This document shows positions 55,765 through 63,576 of a DNA stretch of 64,000 nucleotides, in pieces. The stretch lies in assembly GCA_928721915.1 (NCBI GenBank), contig CAKMVZ010000001.1:248001-312000 (forward strand). The letters are read 5' to 3'. The first letter of the stretch is position 1. Each line of letters opens with the position of its first letter. The notes beneath the pieces are model-generated. The model was given only the letters and a program-made list of their open reading frames with translations. It did no database searches and had not been told where the DNA came from. A program made the position numbers and the translations under genes. This DNA is from an uncultured Clostridia bacterium. Its GTDB lineage: Bacteria > Bacillota > Clostridia > TANB77 > CAG-508.

Positions 55765-55810
55765 GCTCATAACCCGAAGGTCGTAAGTTCGAGTCTTACC
55801 CCCGCAACCA
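55765..55810 (+). other. 3' fragment of initiator tRNA-fMet, likely attachment site
   Basis: 46 bases from the anticodon loop (CTCATAA, anticodon CAT) to the 3' CCA. ACCCGAAGG after the loop is the stem strand with consecutive G-C pairs that marks initiator tRNA, followed by a T-arm (GTTCGAGTC) and CCCCGCA acceptor strand. The bases to the left (55741-55764) do not form the 5' half. A 3' half alone is what integration into a tRNA gene leaves at the far end of an element. Confidence 0.75.
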
Positions 55811-55818
55811 CTGAAATG

Positions 55819-55851
55819 CCTCTGTTAAAGCAATTTACAGAGGATTTTTTA
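55819..55851 (+). terminator. Terminator after the tRNA fragment
   Basis: CCTCTGT (55819-55825) pairs with ACAGAGG (55837-55843), then ATTTTTT. Confidence 0.85.
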
Positions 55852-55968
55852 TTACTTGAAAAAATCCATTTAAGACCATTAAAAACCGTTAAAAAGCATT
55901 GAAATTTATTTCATAAAGGGTAAATAAAGGGTATAAAATAATGTAATTTAATATTGAAAAATCAAGGG

Positions 55969-55995
55969 CTTCAGCAATCGCTGAAGTTATTTTTT
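55969..55995 (+). terminator. Short terminator in the accessory boundary
   Basis: CTTCAGC-AATC-GCTGAAG, then TTATTTTTTT. The stretch 55852-55968 between has CCATTTAAGACCATT, AACCGTTAAAAAGCATT and two AAAGGGTA words, which look like integrase arm-type repeats. Confidence 0.75.
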
Positions 55996-56006
55996 TGGAG
56001 GTTTTT

Positions 56007-56468
56007 ATGGAAAAAGAAAAATTTAATAGTTTAATTAATGAGATAAATAAAATTGCAAGATTAAATATTTTACAGTATAAAATAGAAAAGATTGTAGAAG
56101 AATACGATGAATTTATAGAAGATTTTTACTTTATAGAATGGCTGAGATTATCAACAAATAATTATACAGAAAAAGAAGAGTTAAATAATACATTAGAGCT
56201 ATTTGAGGAATTACTAGAAGAAATAGAAATTGCTATATTAAATGATAAAGACAAATTAAATAATATGTGTATTTCTTTATTAACTTATAACAAAAAAGAT
56301 ATAGGAAAAATAATTAATAACATTGAAAATTATAGTAATGAATATATTATAAATTTGATTTTGGATTTTGCAGATGATAATTTTTATGAAATAGATGCAC
56401 AATACTTTGTCCTTGAATTAGAAAAATTACTTCAAGGAGGATTGGCAGATGACAAAACAAGAATGTAA
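56007..56468 (+). CDS. Hypothetical acidic helical protein of the accessory region
   Basis: 153 residues from the ATG at 56007, which follows TTGGAGG by 6 bases. It is rich in Glu, Ile and Asn, all helical: KFNSLINEINKIARLNILQYK, FIEWLRLSTNNYTEKEEL, LLEEIEIAILNDKDKL. No motif is recognised. Its 3' end overlaps the following regulator gene by 20 bases, typical of phage or conjugative-element early operons. CGG is absent. Confidence 0.65.
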   Translation: MEKEKFNSLINEINKIARLNILQYKIEKIVEEYDEFIEDFYFIEWLRLSTNNYTEKEELNNTLELFEELLEEIEIAILNDKDKLNNMCISLLTYNKKDIGKIINNIENYSNEYIINLILDFADDNFYEIDAQYFVLELEKLLQGGLADDKTRM

Positions 56469-56880
56469 AAAGATAGAATTTTACTTATATAACTACAATA
56501 GAATAAACCTTTTAATTAAAGAAAGAGAAATGCAAATAATAGATTCAATAAATGTTTCAAATAAAAGTTGGATAAAATCATTAAAGGGAATAGGAAATAC
56601 AACAGAAGATCAAGTAATAAAATTAATAGAAGATAATTTAATTAATGAATATAAAGAATGGCAGGTATTTATAAAAAAGATACTTGCTTTTTTATATGAG
56701 CATAAACCTTTGTACTACAAATATTTAAAATTAAAATATCTTTTAGAAAAAGATAATAAAGAAATTAGGAGAGCTCTTAAAATCAATTTTGAACAATTAA
56801 AAATATTAAGAATAAAGTTATTAACATTTATATATAAAAGTGAGAATAAGGGCAAATTTGAATTAAATATGGAGGAATAA
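56449..56880 (+). CDS. Phage-type transcriptional regulator (RinA/ArpU-like)
   Basis: 143 residues. The last half fits small phage sigma-like/late-gene activators: FIKKILAFLYEHKPLYYKYLKLKYLLEKDNKEIRRALKINFEQLKILRIKLLTFIY is a pair of helices with a turn (an HTH). The first half holds YLYNYNRINLLIKEREMQII and a long helix with SIKGIGNTT. It overlaps the previous gene by 20 bases and is 3 bases from the next small one. The family call is by pattern; the same style reappears at 57792. Confidence 0.65.
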   Translation: MTKQECKKIEFYLYNYNRINLLIKEREMQIIDSINVSNKSWIKSLKGIGNTTEDQVIKLIEDNLINEYKEWQVFIKKILAFLYEHKPLYYKYLKLKYLLEKDNKEIRRALKINFEQLKILRIKLLTFIYKSENKGKFELNMEE

Positions 56881-56883
56881 AAT

Positions 56884-57000
56884 ATGTTTTGGTTAGGATT
56901 AATTATAGGATTATTAATAGGAGCAAATTTAAGCTTATTATTATATGCTTGTATAATAGCAGGAAAGGAAAGTGATAGGAGAAGTGGACATACAGAATGA
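56884..57000 (+). CDS. Very small membrane peptide, DUF3789-like
   Basis: 38 residues: MFWLGLIIGLLIGANLSLLL then YACIIAGKESDRRSGHTE, a single transmembrane helix. Such short hydrophobic peptides with a GANL-type core occur in phage and ICE operons. It overlaps the next gene by 29 bases. GGAGGAATAAAAT precedes its ATG, so it is probably translated. Confidence 0.6.
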   Translation: MFWLGLIIGLLIGANLSLLLYACIIAGKESDRRSGHTE

Positions 57001-57748
57001 AATAAATAGAATAGGTTATTTTGCTGTAATTCCTGCAACAGTATTATTTAACAATGAATTGAAACCTAATGAAAAATTGCTTTATGCACTTATAACAGCA
57101 CTTTCTAATAAGGAAGGATATTGCTATGCAAGTAATAAGTATTTGGGAGAAAAATTAGGAGTAGATCATAAAACAGTTTCAAGATGGATTGCAAATTTAA
57201 GAAAATATAACTATTTGGTTATAGATATAATTAGAAATGAACAACAAGAGATTATTCAAAGAAAGATATATCCGAACGACATACCCTATCTATCAAAAAA
57301 TCACTACCCCTATATATTAAATAATCAACAGGGTAGTGATGAAAAGATAGAAGATAATAATATAAACTATAATAATATAAATACACACACAGTTAGCAAA
57401 GAAAAATTTTTAGATAATGTATTTTTATATGATTATGAATATAAAGAATTAATAAATGTATATGGAGAAACAAAGGCAAATAAATGTATAGAAGAGCTTT
57501 CTTTATATAAAAAATCTAAAGGTATAGAATATAAAAGCGATTTTGCAACAATTAAAAGATGGGTAATATTAAGAGTTGAGGAAATAGAGCAAAGACAAAC
57601 AAAGCAGAAAAATAATACAAAGAATATAAACACTAATTTTGAACAAAGGCAATATTCAAAAGAATTTTTTGATAGTTTATATGAGAATATTCCATCTAAA
57701 TCTTCTAATGAAGCTGAAGAAGATGATGAGATGGATCTAGATATGTAA
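56972..57748 (+). CDS. Replication-initiator-like winged-helix protein
   Basis: 258 residues from GTG 56972 (AAAGGAAA 5 bases upstream). The N-terminal winged-helix region has FAVIPATVLFNNELKPNEKLLYALITALSNKEGYCYASNKYLGEKLGVDHKTVSRWIANL, the typical opening of phage/plasmid replication-initiator helix-turn-helix proteins. The C-terminal half (FLYDYEYKELINVYGETKANK, IEELSLYKKSKG) looks like a DnaD-type domain that loads the helicase. It overlaps the preceding peptide gene and is 43 bases before the next regulator. Function is inferred from architecture. Confidence 0.75.
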   Translation: MIGEVDIQNEINRIGYFAVIPATVLFNNELKPNEKLLYALITALSNKEGYCYASNKYLGEKLGVDHKTVSRWIANLRKYNYLVIDIIRNEQQEIIQRKIYPNDIPYLSKNHYPYILNNQQGSDEKIEDNNINYNNINTHTVSKEKFLDNVFLYDYEYKELINVYGETKANKCIEELSLYKKSKGIEYKSDFATIKRWVILRVEEIEQRQTKQKNNTKNINTNFEQRQYSKEFFDSLYENIPSKSSNEAEEDDEMDLDM

Positions 57749-57791
57749 CACAACTAAATGTTGTGATTTTTTTGTTTTAGGAGGTAGAAAA

Positions 57792-58235
57792 TTGGTAACT
57801 AAAAAAGTAAAAAAGATAATAAGAAAAAAATTATATGAATATCCAATATATGATAGATTAATAAATGAACTGGAACTTGAAAAAGATACAATAGAAGGAA
57901 GAGATATTAATTCTTCAATAAGAAGTAAGAACAAAATTAATAGAGGAATAGAATCGCAGGTTATAAAAAACATAAGTATAGATAATAAAATAAAGGAATA
58001 TAAGCAATGGAAAGAATTAATTGATAATGTTCTTCAAGAGTTTAGAAAATGTGATAAAACAAAACTAAAGGTTATTGAATATAAATTCTTTGGTAATATT
58101 CCTGAAGATATTATCGCAGATGAATTGTATGTTTCAAAAACAACTGTTAGAACATATATAAATGATATCTATTTTGAAATTGGAATGTTGGCAAGTTTTA
58201 ATAATTTAATTAATAAAAGCATAATGACTAGTTAA
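57792..58235 (+). CDS. Phage-type transcriptional regulator (RinA/ArpU-like), second
   Basis: 147 residues from TTG 57792 with AGGAGG six bases upstream. It ends in a clear sigma-like HTH: IEYKFFGNIPEDIIADELYVSKTTVRTYINDIYFEIGMLASF. The first half is a basic helical part (VKKIIRKKLYEYPIYDRLINEL). Proteins like this control late or packaging genes of phages. No packaging genes follow here; the NUDIX and IS110 genes come next, so the element is either short or mosaic. Confidence 0.7.
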   Translation: MVTKKVKKIIRKKLYEYPIYDRLINELELEKDTIEGRDINSSIRSKNKINRGIESQVIKNISIDNKIKEYKQWKELIDNVLQEFRKCDKTKLKVIEYKFFGNIPEDIIADELYVSKTTVRTYINDIYFEIGMLASFNNLINKSIMTS

Positions 58236-58289
58236 TTGTAAAAGAATATGATATACTATCTAAAATTAGATAAGTAGGAGTAATTATTT

Positions 58290-58817
58290 ATGTGGGTAAA
58301 ATTTGATCTTCAAGGGATGAAACTTAAATTTAAAGTTGAAAAATATATACCAAATCAAACAATCGATGGAGAATGGACTGAAATATCATTTAGTTTTGAA
58401 TTTCAAGATGTAATAAAATATTCGACCAGTAAAAACAAAGTTTTATTATGTAGTGAAGTAGATGATATACGAAATTTTATGGAAAAGCTGTTAGATGATA
58501 AATTAGAAGAAGAAGTAAATTATAAATGTATAGAACCAGATTTTGAATTTACTTTTAGTCCAAAATATGATGTTAGAAATGATCCTGATGTAATATGGGT
58601 AAAATCAGGTAATGAAATAAGAGATATAGAAATGAAATTAAAAGTGAATCTTTGGAATGAGGGATTAACTTGCAACTATTTTTCTACAACATTTAACAAA
58701 GAAGAAATAGAAATTTTTTATTTATATTTATCTTTAATAACCAATAAAATAAGTAAAGACAATGATAAAATAAATAATTTAATAACCGAAGGGATTATTT
58801 ATAAAGACATAAATTAA
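58290..58817 (+). CDS. Hypothetical beta-rich protein
   Basis: 175 residues, not recognised. It begins MWVKFDLQGMKLKFKVEKYI and alternates strands, ISFSFEFQDVIKYS, DFEFTFSPKYDVRN and NEIRDIEMKLKVNLWNEG. This beta-sandwich-like outline resembles small immunity-like proteins of mobile regions, but that is only an impression. Start ATG follows AGTAGGAG by 9 bases. It stands between a regulator and a Nudix gene, without evident partners. Confidence 0.6.
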   Translation: MWVKFDLQGMKLKFKVEKYIPNQTIDGEWTEISFSFEFQDVIKYSTSKNKVLLCSEVDDIRNFMEKLLDDKLEEEVNYKCIEPDFEFTFSPKYDVRNDPDVIWVKSGNEIRDIEMKLKVNLWNEGLTCNYFSTTFNKEEIEIFYLYLSLITNKISKDNDKINNLITEGIIYKDIN

Positions 58818-58862
58818 ATAAAAAGAGTGATATAAATAGTAAGTTGTAGGGGAGATTTATGT

Positions 58863-59477
58863 ATGGAAAAGTGGTTAAAATGGGCAATAGAAATTCAAAG
58901 TTTAGCACAAGCAGGACTTACATATACAGATAATGTATATGATATAGAAAGATATGAAAGATTAAGAGAAATAGCAGCAGAAATAATAGAAGAAAAAAGT
59001 AATATAAGTTTGGAAAAAGTAAAAGATTTATTTTGCAACGAAAATGGTTATCAAACACCTAAAATAGATACAAGAGCCGCCATATTTAAAGATGATAAAA
59101 TTTTACTAACTCACGAAAATAATGGAACTTGGTCATTGCCTGGTGGCTGGTGTGATGTTTTAGAATCTGTTGCAAGTAATACAATAAAGGAAGTAAAAGA
59201 AGAAACTGGATTAGATGTAGAAACAATTAAAATAATTGCAGTCCAAGATAGAAACAAACATAATAAACCTATATATGCTTATGGTGTGTGCAAAATATTT
59301 ATATTATGTAATGTTATTGGTGGAGAATTTATTGAAAATATTGAAACGACAGAAATTAAATATTTTTCATTAGATGAGATACCCAATAATTTAGCAGAAG
59401 AAAAAACAAATAATGAACAAATTGAGATGTGTTTTAAAGCATATAAAGATGAAAAGTGGCAAACACAATTTGATTAA
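58863..59477 (+). CDS. Nudix hydrolase with N-terminal NUDIX_N-type domain
   Basis: 204 residues. An N-terminal helical domain (KWLKWAIEIQSLAQAGLTYTD, YDIERYERLREIAAEI) precedes a Nudix domain with GGWCDVLESVASNTIKEVKEETGL, which fits the G-x5-E-x7-R-E-x2-E-E-x-G box, although the R-E is K-E. Such proteins hydrolyse various nucleotide diphosphates; the substrate is not determined. Starts at ATG 58863, after GGGGAG. Not related closely to the one at 30351. It is followed by a good terminator and the IS110 element. Confidence 0.85.
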   Translation: MEKWLKWAIEIQSLAQAGLTYTDNVYDIERYERLREIAAEIIEEKSNISLEKVKDLFCNENGYQTPKIDTRAAIFKDDKILLTHENNGTWSLPGGWCDVLESVASNTIKEVKEETGLDVETIKIIAVQDRNKHNKPIYAYGVCKIFILCNVIGGEFIENIETTEIKYFSLDEIPNNLAEEKTNNEQIEMCFKAYKDEKWQTQFD

Positions 59478-59496
59478 AAAATTACAGGTATACTGT

Positions 59497-59532
59497 TAGA
59501 TGTAAATAAAAGAGTTTACATCTAATTTTTTT
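59497..59532 (+). terminator. Terminator of the Nudix gene
   Basis: TTAGATGTAAA pairs with TTTACATCTAA across an 8-base loop, then TTTTTTT. Confidence 0.88.
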
Positions 59533-59735
59533 GGTTGTAAAATTATTTACATTAGAATTTAAGTTAGAACATCAAATTACAGAGGTCTTTGAATCTAAGA
59601 AATTGACAGTTCGGCTTTTATTCCTATTATTAATTTAGTTTTAGATAGTGAGGGCATCGACTCTATATAACAAGCCTGATGAAATAATAGTAGAGGTAAA
59701 AGACTTAAGTTCAAAAAGAAAGTAGGTGAATAATT
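59533..59735 (+). ncRNA. Candidate IS110 bridge-RNA region
   Basis: About 200 non-coding bases between a terminator and the IS110 transposase start. IS110-family elements are known to make a bridge RNA from such a flank. I cannot define ends or loops; TTGACA occurs at 59603. Low confidence. Confidence 0.35.
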
Positions 59736-60941
59736 TTGAAAACAGTATTAAGTGTAGATGTTGCTAAAAATAAGAGTATGATAATGCTTATGAATAATGA
59801 TGGAGAAATACTTATTGACACAAAAGAGATAAAGCACAATTTAGAAGATTTTGAAAAAGTAAAAGCAGAAATTAAAGAAATTAACCCAGAAAACTTAACA
59901 GTATTTATGGAATCAACAGGTACATACCATTTACCAGTAGAAAGATACTTTAAAGAAAATGGATTTAATACTTTAGTTATCAATAGTTTAACGACAAAAA
60001 ATAATTATGATACTATTAGAAAAACAAAAACAGATAAAGAAGATTGTTATAGGTTAGCAAAGTTGTTTTTTGTAAACGAAGTAAAATATCACGATTTATC
60101 TAAAAAAGACTTATATGCTAATTTAAAAGCAATGACAAGACAATATTTTTATTTGTTACAGAACAATGTAAGTTGTAAAAATAGATACAAAAGATTGATA
60201 AATATATGTTTTCCAGAACTAGAGAAAATCTTTAAATCAACAAGAATTTATGATGATACAGCATTAAATTTTATTAAAGAATTTCCACACGCAGAAATAG
60301 TAAAAGAAAAAAGAATTGATGCATTGTATAACAATTTATACAAAACAAATGGAAGAAACTTAAACTTTTATAAAAAACTTGCCACAACAATAAAAACAGT
60401 TTCAGCTAACTCTTATCCAGGAGTTGATAAAGAACACTCCGATGTAAATAATCTTTCAAAAATGGCTCAAATAGTGCAAAATAACAATAATATTATAAAT
60501 GAATTGAGAAGTAAAATGATAGAAACAGCAAAACAATCTCAATATTATGAAATAATCAATTCATTTTATGGGATTGGAGAAATATTAACAGCTGAAATAC
60601 TTGGAGAATTAGGAGATATAACAAGATTTAATAGTCCAAAAGAAGTAATAGCTTTCTGTGGACTTGATCCAACAATCAAACAGTCTGGAAAAAGTATAAA
60701 TGTAAAAGGAGCAATATCAAAAAGAGGAAACAAATATGCAAGATATATATTGTTTAATTGCAGTCAAATGGTAGTAAAATTAGGTGCTTCAAATTATCCA
60801 GAACATCCAGTATATATTTATTACCAAAACAAAAAAGCAGAAGGCAAACATTATTATGAAAGCCTAACTGCTTGTTCAACTAAAATTCTAAGAATGTTAT
60901 ATTCAATGTGCAAAAATAATAAACAATTCTTAGAAAACTAA
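59736..60941 (+). mobile_element. IS110-family transposase
   Basis: 401 residues, intact. N-terminal DEDD (RuvC-like) domain: LSVDVAKNKSMIMLMNNDGE, VFMESTGTYHLPVERYF, and RKTKTDKEDCYRLAKLFF carry the acidic residues. The C-terminal Tnp_IS116 part has INSFYGIGEILTAEILGELGDITRFNSPKEVIAFCGLDPTIKQSGKS and the catalytic serine-bearing KGAISKRGNKYARYILFNCS. This family inserts without inverted repeats and uses a structured RNA to choose target. Start is TTG with AGTAGGTG at a good distance. No element boundaries can be fixed from one copy. Confidence 0.92.
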
Positions 60942-61091
60942 CTATAATTGAATTTTATCATAAAAGAAGTGAAAAAGATACAATTTTTTAAAAAATATAT
61001 CGTTTTCGCTTGTTTGTCATACAAAAAAATAATATAATAAATTCGTTAAAAAGACTTGACAAAAATTAGATAGTCAATTTTATAGTAATAA

Positions 61092-61126
61092 AAATCTCCG
61101 AAAGATTACACTTTCAGAGATTTTTT
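61092..61126. terminator. Terminator before the cupin gene
   Basis: AAATCTC-GAAAG (61092-61104) pairs with CTTTC-GAGATTT (61111-61123), with T tail on the plus strand and A run on the other, so it may act both ways. Confidence 0.75.
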
Positions 61127-61130
61127 ATAT

Positions 61131-61484
61131 TTATTTTATAATGGCATCATTTGCAGTAAATCCTTCAAGAGAATTTTCTTTTACTTGAATACAAATGTAA
61201 GAAATTGCATTGTTTTTGTTAGCAAAAAATTGTCTTTCTGCTACTGGAGATATTCTTACCCAATCACCAGTAACTAAATTAACTTCTTCGTTGTCAATAA
61301 TAGCTTTGCCAGAACCACTTATAACATAATAAATTTCTTCATTTTGTTTATGAGAATGAATAAAAGGTACACTTTCTCCTGCTCCAATAGTGTTGATGCT
61401 AATTTCAGCACCTGTTAAACCTAATTTTTCGTGTAATTCAACTCTAGGTGCACTTTCTGAACTTACTTTCATAAAATTTGACAT
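61131..61484 (-). CDS. Cupin-fold protein
   Basis: 117 residues. A single conserved cupin barrel: SINTIGAGESVPFIHSHKQNEEIYYVISGSGKAIIDNEEVNLVTGDWVRISP. The motif-1 ligands (H-S-H-x5-E) are visible, while motif 2 is weaker, so metal binding is plausible. TTGAATTCCTCC on the plus strand (AGGAGG on its own strand) marks the start. It is divergent from the HxlR gene, and the CAAGTA/TACTTG repeat lies between. It may be co-regulated with the HxlR-radical SAM unit. Substrate unknown. Confidence 0.85.
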   Translation of the reverse strand: MSNFMKVSSESAPRVELHEKLGLTGAEISINTIGAGESVPFIHSHKQNEEIYYVISGSGKAIIDNEEVNLVTGDWVRISPVAERQFFANKNNAISYICIQVKENSLEGFTANDAIIK

Positions 61485-61543
61485 TTTAAATTCCTCCTTA
61501 AATATTAGTATAACGAATTTATATCAAAGTACATACAATAAAA

Positions 61544-61571
61544 CAAGTACGCACTTTAAAGTAACTACTTG
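61544..61571. promoter_or_regulatory. Candidate HxlR operator
   Basis: CAAGTA (61544-61549) and TACTTG (61566-61571) are an inverted repeat around GCACTTTAAAGTAAC, in the divergent promoter between cupin and HxlR genes. Confidence 0.5.
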
Positions 61572-61623
61572 TCAAATTAATAATATGTGATACAATATCA
61601 ATAAATTAGTAAGGAGTATCAAA

Positions 61624-61947
61624 ATGAGAAATATAAATGAATTACCAGAATGTCCTGTTGCAACTACAATATCTTTAGTAGGAAATAAGTGGAAATTGTT
61701 GATAATAAGAAATTTAACAAAAAGAACATGGAGATTTAATGAGTTGCAAAAGTCATTGAATGGAATATCACAAAAAGTATTAACAGATAGTTTAAGGCAA
61801 TTAGAAAGTGATGGTATTATTTTTAGAAAGGATTATCATACGAATCCACCAAAAGTTGAATATGGAATGACTGATTTAGGATTAGAATTAAGTAAAATGT
61901 TAGATATAATGGCTTCATTTGGTGAATTTTACAAATCAAAATTATAA
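61624..61947 (+). CDS. HxlR-family transcriptional regulator
   Basis: 107 residues, a winged helix of HxlR type: ELPECPVATTISLVGNKWKLLIIRNL with the conserved GNKW, RRTWRFNELQKSLNGISQKVLTDSLRQLESDGIIFRKDY, then NPPKVEYGMTDLGL. Its Cys in CPVAT is where some HxlR proteins sense thiol stress. AAGGAG lies 9 bases before the ATG. It is transcribed with the radical SAM pair (22 bases later). In database terms this is the regulator of a radical SAM mobile pair system. Confidence 0.9.
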   Translation: MRNINELPECPVATTISLVGNKWKLLIIRNLTKRTWRFNELQKSLNGISQKVLTDSLRQLESDGIIFRKDYHTNPPKVEYGMTDLGLELSKMLDIMASFGEFYKSKL

Positions 61948-61968
61948 TAAATTTAAGGAGAAAGAAAA

Positions 61969-62631
61969 TTGCAATGTATTAAAGATACAATAAAAAATAT
62001 AAATATAGTAATTGGATGTAGTATAGGATGTTCGTATTGCTATGCAAGAATGAATAATAATAGATTTCATACTATTGATGATTTTAATAAGCCTGTATTT
62101 TTTGAAAATAAATTGAAAATGCTTGATAATAAAAGGCATACGGCATATTTACTAACTGGACAAAGTGATTTATCAGGTTGGAATGAAGAATGGAAAGATA
62201 AAGTTTTTTCTAAAATGAAAGAAAATGAAAACACGCAATACATTTTTTTAACTAAAAGACCTGAAAATATTAAATTAAAAGAAACTCCTGATAATGGTTG
62301 GTTTGGTGTAACAGTTACTTCTTCAAAAGAAAAGACAAGAATTGATTATTTAAGAAATAATATCAAAGCAAAGCATTACCATATTACTTTTGAGCCTATG
62401 TTTGATGATGTAGGAAAATTAGATTTAAGTAATATTTCTTGGATTGTAATAGGTACTGAAACAGGTAATAGAAAAGGGAAAATATCATCAAAAAGAGAAT
62501 GGGTATTTAACATTTACAATCAAGCAAAAGAGAAAAATATACCTGTATTTATGAAAGAAGATTTATTAGGAATTTTAAAAGAAGATGAGTTTGTTCAAGA
62601 ATTTCCTAAAGAATTTGGAGGAATAGAATGA
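61969..62631 (+). CDS. Radical SAM mobile pair protein A
   Basis: 220 residues from TTG 61969, after AAGGAG. The radical SAM cluster motif appears as CSIGCSYCYARMNNNRFH (C-x3-C-x2-C). The continuation has LLTGQSDLSGWN, YIFLTKRPENI, NGWFGVTVTS, HITFEPMFDDVG, WIVIGTETG, typical of Gp37/Gp68-like DUF5131 proteins. A partner radical SAM gene follows with a 4-base overlap (ATGA), so they are translationally coupled. This pairing with an HxlR gene matches the radical SAM mobile pair systems seen on mobile DNA. The reaction is unknown. Confidence 0.87.
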   Translation: MQCIKDTIKNINIVIGCSIGCSYCYARMNNNRFHTIDDFNKPVFFENKLKMLDNKRHTAYLLTGQSDLSGWNEEWKDKVFSKMKENENTQYIFLTKRPENIKLKETPDNGWFGVTVTSSKEKTRIDYLRNNIKAKHYHITFEPMFDDVGKLDLSNISWIVIGTETGNRKGKISSKREWVFNIYNQAKEKNIPVFMKEDLLGILKEDEFVQEFPKEFGGIE

Positions 62632-63521
62632 TAGATTTAAAAAAAGTTGTAATTAAAGAAAAGAAAGTTGATACAATTCTTACAAAATCAAACTTGCCAA
62701 TAGCAGGATATTCAATAAATCCTTATGTTGGTTGCCCTTTTGGTTGTGAATATTGTTATGCTACATTTATGAAAAGATTTACAGGACATAAAGAAGATTG
62801 GGGAATGTTTTTAGATGTTAAGATGTGGGATAAAATAAAAAATCCTGAAAAATATAAAAGTAAAACAATGATAGTAGGATCTGTAACAGATGGATATAAT
62901 TATTTTGAAGCAAAATATAAAAGAACAAGAGCATTTTTAGAAGAAATGCAAGGAAGTGGAATAAATTTAATTATAACAACAAAATCTAATTTAGTTACAA
63001 GAGATATTGACTTGATAAAAACATATCCTAATCCATTGGTTGCTTGGTCAATAAATACATTAGATGAAGAATTTAAGAAAGATATGGATTCAGCACCAAC
63101 AATAAAATCAAGAATTGAAGCAATGAAACAAGTTCACGATGCAGGAATAAGAACAACTTGTTTTATTTCTCCAATATTTCCTGGTATTACTGATGTATTT
63201 ACTATAATAGAAAAAATAAAAGACTTTTGCGACTATATATGGCTTGAAAACTTGAATTTAAGAGGTACATTTAAGCCTACTATAATAAATTATATAAAAG
63301 AAAAACACCCTGAATTAAATGATTTGTATAATAAGATTTATACTAAAAAAGATATGTCTTATTGGGAAGGGTTAGATAAAAAAGTACAAGAGTATGCAGA
63401 TAAAAATGGATTTATGTATGTTATAGATGAAGAACCATTTTTTAAAAATCCTACTGGAAAACCTATAATAATAAACTATTTTTATCACGAAAAAATAAGA
63501 CAATTATCAAAGAATAAATAG
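62628..63521 (+). CDS. Radical SAM mobile pair protein B (SPL-like)
   Basis: 297 residues. The AdoMet cluster motif is CPFGCEYCYA, within YVGCPFGCEYCYATFMKRFTGHKEDWG. Then VGSVTDGYNYFEAKYKRTRAFLEE, IITTKSNLVTRD, WSINTLDEE and RTTCFISPIFPGITD follow, which is the spore photoproduct lyase-like branch of radical SAM enzymes. It overlaps protein A by 4 bases. The final part (LSYWEGLDKKVQEYADKNG) is intact. In these pairs the two enzymes are thought to act on one target, but it is not established. Confidence 0.88.
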   Translation: MIDLKKVVIKEKKVDTILTKSNLPIAGYSINPYVGCPFGCEYCYATFMKRFTGHKEDWGMFLDVKMWDKIKNPEKYKSKTMIVGSVTDGYNYFEAKYKRTRAFLEEMQGSGINLIITTKSNLVTRDIDLIKTYPNPLVAWSINTLDEEFKKDMDSAPTIKSRIEAMKQVHDAGIRTTCFISPIFPGITDVFTIIEKIKDFCDYIWLENLNLRGTFKPTIINYIKEKHPELNDLYNKIYTKKDMSYWEGLDKKVQEYADKNGFMYVIDEEPFFKNPTGKPIIINYFYHEKIRQLSKNK

Positions 63522-63576
63522 TAATTTTTAAATAAATATTCAAAAATACAAATTACAAGTTATAGGAGAGGTTGAT

